From positions 1 through 11,971 of the forward strand of contig CAYVIZ010000035.1 of assembly GCA_964451715.1 (NCBI GenBank): a DNA stretch of 11,971 nt, written 5' to 3'. This stretch comes from Tiamatella sp964451715 (GTDB taxonomy: Archaea; Thermoproteota; Thermoprotei_A; Sulfolobales; Acidilobaceae). Position numbers and translations under genes: made by a program. How positions within the stretch are numbered: the stretch's first letter is position 1; each line of letters begins with the position of its first letter. Shown in pieces: positions 6,778-11,971 of the stretch. The notes under the pieces are model-generated. The model did not search any database. It was not told where the DNA came from and saw only the letters and a list, made by a program, of their open reading frames with translations.

Positions 6778-6795
6778 GGGTTACATTTTAAACCC
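6778..6795 (+). promoter_or_regulatory. Promoter of the lipoylation operon, TATA element within a short inverted repeat
   Basis: TTTTAAA at 6786-6792 is a good archaeal TATA core about 28-35 nt before the GTG at 6821, so the mRNA would start within a few bases of the start codon and be nearly leaderless; no SD site is seen. The TATA core is bracketed by GGGTT (6778-6782) and AACCC (6791-6795), a 5-bp inverted repeat that could be an operator, or a weak 3' hairpin for the upstream gene. Confidence 0.5.
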
Positions 6796-6820
6796 TCAAT
6801 AAGGATAAGACGAATCCCTG

Positions 6821-7087
6821 GTGCCACGCGTTTTGCAGGTTACCATAACAGTACCCGAAGAGCTATGGCCCCGTAGAGGAGACTGGAGCGGCGTCGTGGT
6901 TGAGGTCTATAAGAATAAAGGGGACAGGGTAGAAACTGGGGAGGTTATATTTGACATTGAAATAGAGAAAGCAGTCCTGGCAATAGAGTCGCCTGTATCC
7001 GGAGTAGTGGTCGACGTTTACGTGGAGAAAGGCACTGAAGTGAAGCCCGGCGATAGACTAGCCACCATAAAGAGTGAGGAAGCTTGA
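6821..7087 (+). CDS. Free-standing E2-type lipoyl carrier domain protein
   Basis: The 88-residue product is a single lipoyl/biotinyl hammerhead domain. The two repeated half-barrel patterns are GVVVEVYKNKGDRVETGEVI (24-43) and GVVVDVYVEKGTEVKPGDRL, and the modified turn is DIEIEKAVLAIESPVSG with K50 as the expected lipoylated lysine. A biotin carrier would show A/V-M-K-M, which is absent, and GcvH is about 130 residues with a different turn (ESVKA), so this is an E2-like lipoyl domain without an E2 catalytic domain. The start is GTG 6821; a TTG at 6833 is an alternative. The next gene, lipA, overlaps its stop by 4 nt. It is probably the substrate, or a shuttle, for the enzymes encoded behind it. 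Confidence 0.88.
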   Translation: MPRVLQVTITVPEELWPRRGDWSGVVVEVYKNKGDRVETGEVIFDIEIEKAVLAIESPVSGVVVDVYVEKGTEVKPGDRLATIKSEEA

Positions 7088-7953
7088 CACGGGTATCCCC
7101 CAAAGCCAGGATAAGAGTCTCGCTCAACGAGGACTATCACAAGATAGCTAGCATACTAGACAGGTATCACGTCAACACTGTATGCGAGCACAGCCTATGC
7201 CCCAACATATCCAAGTGCTGGGGCTCAGGAACCGCGACCTTCATGATACTAGGAGACACCTGCACGAGATCCTGCAGGTTCTGCTATGTGAAGAAGGGAA
7301 AACCACTACCCCCGGATCCCGGAGAGCCCTCCCGGGTTGCCCGTGCCGCCCTGGAAATGGGTTTGCAATACGTTGTAATCACGAGTGTTACAAGAGACGA
7401 CCTCCCCGATCAGGGAGCCCTACACTACGCCGAGACTATAAGGGAGATACGGCGCATGCTCCCCAATGCTAGGATAGAGGTTCTCATACCAGACTTCCAG
7501 GGAAGGCTGGACCTCCTCGAGAAGGTTATAGATGCCGGGCCCGACGTGGTGGCTCATAACATAGAGACCGTGAAGAGGCTGACTAGGAAGGTTAGGGATC
7601 CACGAGCCCATTATGAGAGGAGCCTCATGATACTCAAGTATGCTAAGAGGTATGATCCCAGGCTAGTGACTAAGTCCAGCATACTCCTAGGCTTCGGGGA
7701 GACGTGGGAGGAGATACTGGAGGCTTTCAGGGATCTTAGAAACGCTGAGGTAGACATACTGGTTGTATCACAGTACATGCGCCCCAGCCCAGCGCAGCTA
7801 CCCGTCGAGAAGATGTATACCATGGACGAGTTCAAGAGGCTGGAGGATATAGCTTACAGTATGGGATTCAAGTATGTTCTATCCCATCCCCTGGCCCGTA
7901 CATCCTATAGGGCCCGCGAGGCATACGAGGCCGTTAGGAGGTCTAGGAGTTGA
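7084..7953 (+). CDS. lipA: Lipoyl synthase LipA
   Basis: The 289-residue protein has the complete LipA signature: the auxiliary cluster motif C34-x4-C39-x5-C45 (CEHSLCPNISKC), the radical SAM motif C60-x3-C64-x2-C67 (CTRSCRFC), VTSVTRDDLPDQGA, and a C-terminal R272-T-S-Y275 in place of the usual RSSY; S274, which matches the serine that binds the auxiliary cluster, is kept. LipA inserts two sulfur atoms into a protein-bound octanoyl chain. The start is TTG at 7084, in a TTGA overlap with the lipoyl carrier stop; GAGGA lies just upstream. This is canonical LipA, not the split LipS1/LipS2 system. It most likely acts on the carrier encoded immediately upstream. Confidence 0.96.
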   Translation: MTRVSPKARIRVSLNEDYHKIASILDRYHVNTVCEHSLCPNISKCWGSGTATFMILGDTCTRSCRFCYVKKGKPLPPDPGEPSRVARAALEMGLQYVVITSVTRDDLPDQGALHYAETIREIRRMLPNARIEVLIPDFQGRLDLLEKVIDAGPDVVAHNIETVKRLTRKVRDPRAHYERSLMILKYAKRYDPRLVTKSSILLGFGETWEEILEAFRDLRNAEVDILVVSQYMRPSPAQLPVEKMYTMDEFKRLEDIAYSMGFKYVLSHPLARTSYRAREAYEAVRRSRS

Positions 7954-8720
7954 AGTCGTTTAGAGTAATAGTCGACGGGCCCCGCCATCCTTTACTCAAC
8001 ATGGCACTCGACATAGTCCTTATGGATAGAGCGTCTAGAGGTGAAGCAGTTCTAAGAATATACCAGTGGATGCCCCCCGCAGTATCTATAGGTAGGAGGC
8101 AAGAGTTAGAAAACACTGTAAACACCGGTAAGGCGCGTGAAAAGGGTTATATACCTGTTAGAAGGCCTACAGGAGGCGCCGCCCTAGTCCACGACGGGTT
8201 AAACGAGGTTACTTACTCAATCGTAATACCATCCGGATCCTACCTCTACGAGCTGGGAGTAGACGAGTCGTCAACACTAATAGCTACCGCTGTAGCCAAT
8301 GCCCTGAACTCTCTCGGAGTACCTGTTAATGTAGGAGGTTTCAAGGGGCTAGAGAGCGAGGAGAACTTCTGCTTCCTGCGCAGTGGTTTCGCCGACCTGG
8401 TTCTGAATGGTAGAAAAATCTCCGGAAGCGCGCAATACAGGGATTCACGGGGATTACTCCAGCACGGGTCTATCCTGTTACACTATAACCCTAGCCTTTG
8501 GAGTAGCCTGATAAAGCATAAGGCTAGCTATGAACAGGTTGAAAACCTTGTAACAGGCTTACTCGATGAAGGCTATAAGCTGAACCTGGATTCTATAATG
8601 GAATCCCTTATAGCAGGCTTCTCGGAGCTGGTAGGCATGAGCCCCGAGTACTCCTATTACAGTGTAGCAGAAATCTCGAAAGCAGTCGAATTAGTCGAGA
8701 GAGGTCACAATATACCGTGA
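7950..8720 (+). CDS. lipM: LipM/LipL-type octanoyltransferase or amidotransferase (cofactor transferase family)
   Basis: This 256-residue single-domain protein shows RRPTGGAALVHDG at residues 71-83, then ENFCFLRSGFADLVLNG with C141, and GRKISGSAQYRD with K156, followed by LLQHGSILL. The Cys in CF followed by GRKxxGSAQ and LQHGS is the pattern of Bacillus LipM and LipL, in which that Cys carries the octanoyl group. LipM loads octanoyl from ACP, while LipL moves octanoyl from one carrier protein to another. Archaea generally lack ACP-based fatty acid synthesis, so relay between proteins, or use of a CoA thioester, is a reasonable inference. The start is TTG at 7950 (TTGA overlap with lipA), with AGGAGGT 7 nt upstream. 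LplA activity remains possible, but the Cys argues against it. Confidence 0.85.
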   Translation: MKSFRVIVDGPRHPLLNMALDIVLMDRASRGEAVLRIYQWMPPAVSIGRRQELENTVNTGKAREKGYIPVRRPTGGAALVHDGLNEVTYSIVIPSGSYLYELGVDESSTLIATAVANALNSLGVPVNVGGFKGLESEENFCFLRSGFADLVLNGRKISGSAQYRDSRGLLQHGSILLHYNPSLWSSLIKHKASYEQVENLVTGLLDEGYKLNLDSIMESLIAGFSELVGMSPEYSYYSVAEISKAVELVERGHNIP

Positions 8721-9490
8721 CCCGTCCTCAGTATCCCTGTATAATCTATTCTACAGGAAACCCCTACACCAACCTAGCCATGGAAGAAGCTTTACTCGAA
8801 ACCATAACGGAAGGATTGATACCCTATAAAGAACTTGTCAGGATATGGGTTAACCCGACCAGTATAATCCTCGGACGATTCTCTAACCCGTTCCAAGAGG
8901 TTGATATAGAGAAGGCTGCATCGGAAAACATACCCGTGACCCGGCGTCTCACAGGGGGCCGCGCAGTCTTCCATGATGAGGGTAATCTCAACATATCACT
9001 ATTCAGGCACGCTGATTCGCATAAGCCTGTTAATGTAGACGAGATCTACGGGGAAGGATTGAGCCTGATAACAGGTGTTATAAGAAAACTTGGAGGTAAC
9101 GCGTTAATCGCTAATGGGAACGACGTGACTGTCGATGGGTATAAGGTTTCAGGATCAGCGGCACTCACCCACAGGAATGGAATCCTCTTCCATGGAACCC
9201 TGCTCGTCGAATCCGACATGCGTCTCCTAAGCGAGGTTATAAAGCGGCCCGGCGATCCTACTCTAGGGGGTAGAGTGGACCCGGTAAAGTTCCGTCCGAA
9301 GAACCTCTCAAGCCTTATAGGACAGGTATCCATCGACCATGTAATAGATACTATTGTAGACTTATTCTGTAGCAAGGTTTTACATCCCATGGATCTACCT
9401 TCAAGTGTTACTAGAAGAGCTTACAAGCTCTCCCAGTGCAGATACATGAATCCTCTATGGATCTACCATATGGAAAGACTAAACTGCTAG
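8717..9490 (+). CDS. lplA: LplA-type lipoate/octanoate-protein ligase, catalytic domain only
   Basis: The 257-residue protein has RRLTGGRAVFHD at residues 76-87, GNDVTVDGYKVSGSA with the catalytic-type lysine K143, and FHGTLLVESDMRLL, all typical of LplA. The LipM-type Cys is replaced here by the ND of LplA. LplA activates lipoate or octanoate with ATP and attaches it to a lipoyl lysine. The length is close to that of Thermoplasma LplA, which needs a separate LplB subunit; no LplB-like gene is visible here, so one may be encoded elsewhere. The start is GTG at 8717, in a GTGA overlap with the lipM-type stop; GAGAGGT lies about 11 nt upstream. It is the last gene of the lipoylation operon. Confidence 0.87.
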   Translation: MTRPQYPCIIYSTGNPYTNLAMEEALLETITEGLIPYKELVRIWVNPTSIILGRFSNPFQEVDIEKAASENIPVTRRLTGGRAVFHDEGNLNISLFRHADSHKPVNVDEIYGEGLSLITGVIRKLGGNALIANGNDVTVDGYKVSGSAALTHRNGILFHGTLLVESDMRLLSEVIKRPGDPTLGGRVDPVKFRPKNLSSLIGQVSIDHVIDTIVDLFCSKVLHPMDLPSSVTRRAYKLSQCRYMNPLWIYHMERLNC

Positions 9491-9525
9491 CAACGAGGCA
9501 TAGTTTAAATTCGATTATGTAATGG

Positions 9526-9533
9526 TTATTTTT
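9526..9533 (+). terminator. Oligo-T terminator candidate after the lipoylation operon
   Basis: TTATTTTT lies 36 nt after the lplA stop in AT-rich sequence. Archaeal RNA polymerase often stops at such U-tracts without a hairpin. No stable stem was seen before it. Confidence 0.4.
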
Positions 9534-9575
9534 CTAAAGTCTACTTGCTAAGGATTTCTCATATGAAAAATAATT

Positions 9576-9585
9576 CTTTTTATAA
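9576..9585 (+). promoter_or_regulatory. Probable main promoter of cydAA'
   Basis: CTTTTTATAA is a strong crenarchaeal TATA sequence. The RNA start would fall near 9607-9610, giving a leader of about 50 nt that contains the SD site GGGGTGA (9642-9648), 9 nt before the TTG start of cydA. The whole 9491-9657 spacer is clearly more AT-rich than its surroundings. Confidence 0.55.
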
Positions 9586-9622
9586 TAGAGCCCCATATCA
9601 ATTACTAAAAATAGATACATCC

Positions 9623-9631
9623 TAATATATA
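9623..9631 (+). promoter_or_regulatory. Second TATA candidate upstream of cydA
   Basis: TAATATATA lies closer to the gene. Its expected RNA start, near 9651-9654, would leave the SD site outside the transcript and make a nearly leaderless mRNA. It may be an alternative promoter or chance AT-rich sequence. Confidence 0.3.
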
Positions 9632-9657
9632 GCATAACAGAGGGGTGACTAGGGGAC

Positions 9658-11328
9658 TTGATACTCGAGCAGTGGCTGAGTTATCCAGCATCACACGACA
9701 GAGTTCTTTCTATGATAGGAATAGAGGTCCACTGGGCTATACTACAGTACGTTCTAGGACTGCCGTTTATGGCGTTCCTAGCATTAGTAGCATACGCCAA
9801 GACGGGGGACGAGAAATGGAAGAAGTTCGCCTTGACACTCACCAAGGGGTTTGTACTAGTATTCGCCGTCGGCGCAGCGACGGGTACAGCGTCAGAGTTC
9901 GGCCTAGTGCTCTTATGGCCCAATCTGACCGAGGCGGCGGGACGCTACATATACTTCCCACTGTATATGGAGGTCTTCGCGTTCCTCATGGAGGTAATAT
10001 TCATCTACATGCTATACTATGGATGGAACAGGTTTAAACCCTGGACACTAGCCCTAGTAGCACTACTAGCCTTTGCTGGATCTTGGTATTCTGGTGCCAT
10101 GATAGTGAGCGTCAACAGCTACATGGTGACTCCCACAGGTATACACACCGCCTATGACCCAGCCACGGGCCAGTGGCTCTATGATCAAGGCTACCCGAAA
10201 CTAGATCTGTATGTGCCCAAGGATCTCGTGCCGGTGCTCAACGTGACAACGCTGACGAAGCTGGGTATGGAGGTTTCAGGTGTAACTGGTGATAGTGTGA
10301 TAGTTAAGATGCCGGTGCGTATAGTGCAACGTCTTGCCTGGGAGTCATGGCACGGATATACAGTTAATGATAGTATACTGATGCTCGTTGTTAATAAGAC
10401 AACCGTATCCCATATGAGCCAGAGCCAGCTAGGCCAGCTCCTCAACACGCCTGTTAAAGCTATAGTCGACAAGATACTGGTGAACACGATAAAACATGAG
10501 AGTGTATACACGGTAACCTTCAAGGCACCCGTATACCCTGCATCTATAATACACGTCATAGGCGCAGCCTTGACGACTTCATCGTTTACCGTTGCAGGCG
10601 TATACGCCTTCAGGCTAGCTGGTAGTATAGAGAACGAGGAGTATAAGAAGTATGCAAAGAAGGCGTTCAAGTTCAGCATATTGTTTGCCGTAGTAATTAT
10701 AGCCCTGCAGGGGCTGGTATTCGGCCACGAGATGGGTAAGGCTATAGCCTACTATAACCCGGAGAAGCTATCCGCTATGGAGGGAGTAACCGATAACCAT
10801 TTCAGCATCACTAAGACGTTCCACCTAGACAAGCTAACCGCGCTACTAGCATACGGCTCACCTAACGCTAAAATGCCAAACTACGACACAATACCGGACG
10901 ACTACTGTCAGTGCAAGGCAGCGCCAAACCCGGCGATCCCGACATGTAAGCCCCCCATACTGATACACTACCTGTACTACACTAAGATAAGCCTCGCAGT
11001 ACTACTCGGACTCTACGGTCTAGCCCTCTCCTACTACGTGCTAAGAAACAAGGAATCCAGCCTCTACAGCTTCCTATTAAAGCTGGGCATACTGGCTCCA
11101 ATAGTAGTACAGCTGGTATCATTCCTAGGATGGGCTGTCAGAGAGATAGGTAGGAAGCCGTGGACAATCTATGGCATTATGACGCCAGACGTGGCTCACA
11201 CAGTAAACCCTGCACCCACCTGGGAAGTCGCCTTAGTGGCCCTCTACTTCATCGCGTTGCTAACAGTGCTGGCATACGCTGCTTGGAGGATTCTATGGCT
11301 CCCAGGTAAGAAGGAGGTGACAGCCTGA
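9658..11328 (+). CDS. cydA: Cytochrome bd-type oxygen reductase subunit I (archaeal CydA of the CydAA' type)
   Basis: This 556-residue integral membrane protein follows CydA order. H25 (GIEVHWAILQ) matches E. coli H19; GAATGTASEF is conserved; E105 and E112 match E99 and E107 in the proton channel; YYGWNRF follows; H299 (SIIHVIGAAL) matches the heme b558 ligand H186; E496 and G498-RKPW502 match E445 and GRQPW. Where E. coli has the other b558 ligand M393, the best alignment gives S445, with H437 nearby. The outer loop between about residues 159 and 294 is about 100 residues longer than in E. coli, and the Q-loop region is shorter. C417, C419 and C430 lie in the outer loop before the next helix. 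The start is TTG at 9658 with SD GGGGTGA. The protein reduces O2 to water using quinol or another donor. Confidence 0.93.
   Translation: MILEQWLSYPASHDRVLSMIGIEVHWAILQYVLGLPFMAFLALVAYAKTGDEKWKKFALTLTKGFVLVFAVGAATGTASEFGLVLLWPNLTEAAGRYIYFPLYMEVFAFLMEVIFIYMLYYGWNRFKPWTLALVALLAFAGSWYSGAMIVSVNSYMVTPTGIHTAYDPATGQWLYDQGYPKLDLYVPKDLVPVLNVTTLTKLGMEVSGVTGDSVIVKMPVRIVQRLAWESWHGYTVNDSILMLVVNKTTVSHMSQSQLGQLLNTPVKAIVDKILVNTIKHESVYTVTFKAPVYPASIIHVIGAALTTSSFTVAGVYAFRLAGSIENEEYKKYAKKAFKFSILFAVVIIALQGLVFGHEMGKAIAYYNPEKLSAMEGVTDNHFSITKTFHLDKLTALLAYGSPNAKMPNYDTIPDDYCQCKAAPNPAIPTCKPPILIHYLYYTKISLAVLLGLYGLALSYYVLRNKESSLYSFLLKLGILAPIVVQLVSFLGWAVREIGRKPWTIYGIMTPDVAHTVNPAPTWEVALVALYFIALLTVLAYAAWRILWLPGKKEVTA
11313..11320 (+). 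promoter_or_regulatory. Perfect Shine-Dalgarno site for the second CydA-like gene
   Basis: GGAGGTGA sits 7 nt before the ATG at 11328, within the end of cydA. It sets the start of the next gene, which overlaps the cydA stop as TGATG, and suggests coupled, efficient translation of the second subunit. Confidence 0.8.
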
Positions 11329-11971
11329 TGGATGCCCCCGTATTCTGGATAGCGTTATCCTTCGGCTTCCACATAGCCCTCGTCAACCTGGCTATAACAC
11401 TGGGAATACTAACCCCCTACCTGCGGTGGAGGAGTATAAAGGAGAATGACAAGGGGTTAGAGAAGACTGCCAGAGAGCTTATGAGGCTCCTAGCAGCAAC
11501 CTATGCACTAGGCGGCGTATTCGGCACAGCATACACGGTATTCCTACTGAGCTTCTACCCCAACTTCATAGGCCTAGCAGGCAACATAGCCTTGGCGCCC
11601 TTCGCTATAGCGATACTGTCGATAGCATTGAACTTCTTCACCATTGTAGCGTTCTACTATGGATGGGACAGGTGGAGCCCTTCAACGCATATGCTGATAG
11701 GAGTATTAATGGCGATAACCTTCCTCCTTATACCACTGGGCTTCAGGTCAGTATTCGCCTTCCTAAACACGCCTCAAGGACTATACTTCGACAATGGCGT
11801 GCCAAGGCTGGACCTAGTGAAGGCGCTTGGTAACCCTACTCTGTGGCCGCTCTACTTTAAGAGTATAGTAGGCGCTCTAACAGCGGGCACATTCGCACTG
11901 GCAGCCGGGTACGCCTACAGGTATGTGAGAACCAGTGATGAAGAGGAGAAGAGGCTTTCACAGCTCTTCGT
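11328..11971 (+). CDS. cydA': Second CydA-like subunit (CydA') of archaeal bd-type oxidase, 3' end cut by window edge
   Basis: The 214 visible codons align with CydA rather than CydB: H15 (FGFHIALVNL) is kept at the E. coli H19 position, GVFGTAY and YYGWDRW match CydA, and TPQG...GVPRLDL resembles the start of the loop in the neighbouring CydA. Key residues are lost: the E99 and E107 positions read A95 and N102, and the H186 position reads K178 (NPTLWPLYFKSIVGAL aligns without gaps to the E. coli segment). It could thus lack heme b558 and the proton-channel glutamates. Archaeal CydAA' oxidases, with two CydA homologues in place of CydA plus CydB, are described in Thermoproteota, and this fits. 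The part that would hold the GRQPW motif lies outside the window. Confidence 0.9.
   Translation, partial: MDAPVFWIALSFGFHIALVNLAITLGILTPYLRWRSIKENDKGLEKTARELMRLLAATYALGGVFGTAYTVFLLSFYPNFIGLAGNIALAPFAIAILSIALNFFTIVAFYYGWDRWSPSTHMLIGVLMAITFLLIPLGFRSVFAFLNTPQGLYFDNGVPRLDLVKALGNPTLWPLYFKSIVGALTAGTFALAAGYAYRYVRTSDEEEKRLSQLF

Noticed and set aside
6821..7087. Lipoyl carrier read as GcvH or biotin carrier
   Set aside because: It is too short for GcvH and lacks the GcvH ESVKA turn; the A-M-K-M biotin motif is absent; the turn reads EIEKAVL as in E2 lipoyl domains.
9645..10037. Plus-strand open frame overlapping the start of cydA
   Set aside because: It is a +1 shadow of cydA with no recognisable motif, while the cydA frame matches the family from residue 18 onward.
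11328..11971. Second oxidase gene read as CydB
   Set aside because: H15, YYGWDRW and the NP...G segment align with CydA, without gaps in several stretches.
1..11971. tRNA genes, CRISPR arrays, insertion sequences
   Set aside because: No cloverleaf with a CCA-adjacent acceptor stem, regularly spaced repeats, transposase motifs or terminal inverted repeats were seen by eye; a tRNAscan and repeat search would be needed to exclude them fully.

Overview
The window reads as a gene-dense piece of a thermophilic crenarchaeal genome (Thermoproteota, Thermoprotei; perhaps Desulfurococcales or Acidilobales, not resolvable by eye). The evidence is archaeal-only families (UPF0200, UPF0201, an ArcS-type DUF5591 protein, RaSEA), heavy use of AGG/AGA and ATA codons, TATA-box promoters, Shine-Dalgarno (SD) sites of the GGAGGTGA type, many TTG/GTG starts and short overlaps between genes. 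A run of exactly 100 N at 5800-5899 marks a draft assembly. No tRNA, rRNA, CRISPR array, transposase or integrase was seen, and no gene-free stretch exceeds 300 bases.

Region 1 (1-3032, minus strand) is a five-gene operon read right to left: a YhhQ-type 7-deazaguanine precursor transporter, the radical SAM enzyme RaSEA, a stand-alone ArcS-type DUF5591 protein, a UPF0200 P-loop kinase-like protein and a UPF0201 protein cut by the window edge. The first three form an archaeosine (tRNA G+) import and maturation module. The start of the UPF0200 gene is odd: either CTG, or a one-base loss in an A6 run.

Region 2 (3033-5656) has a divergent promoter, then a plus-strand pair: RNA 2',3'-cyclic phosphodiesterase ThpR and, with no spacer, an archaeal phosphoglycolate-phosphatase-type HAD enzyme. 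That pair meets the minus-strand HtpX protease tail to tail, both stops sharing one CTAG. HtpX has an inverted repeat in its promoter that looks like an operator. An MFS transporter diverges from htpX and is interrupted by the assembly gap.

Region 3 (6821-9490, plus) is a compact lipoylation operon: a free-standing 88-residue lipoyl carrier domain, lipoyl synthase LipA, a LipM/LipL-type octanoyltransferase with a candidate catalytic Cys, and an LplA-type ligase. All three junctions are 4-nt xTGA overlaps and every start is TTG or GTG. No E1/E2/E3 or glycine-cleavage genes are nearby, which suggests a carrier-based relay.

Region 4 (9491-11971, plus) starts with an AT-rich promoter region followed by a bd-type oxygen reductase of the archaeal CydAA' kind: a CydA with a long outer-loop insertion and an apparent loss of one heme b558 ligand, then a second CydA-like subunit (truncated by the window end) in which several key heme and proton-channel residues are replaced. 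The cell therefore probably respires oxygen, at least at low tension.
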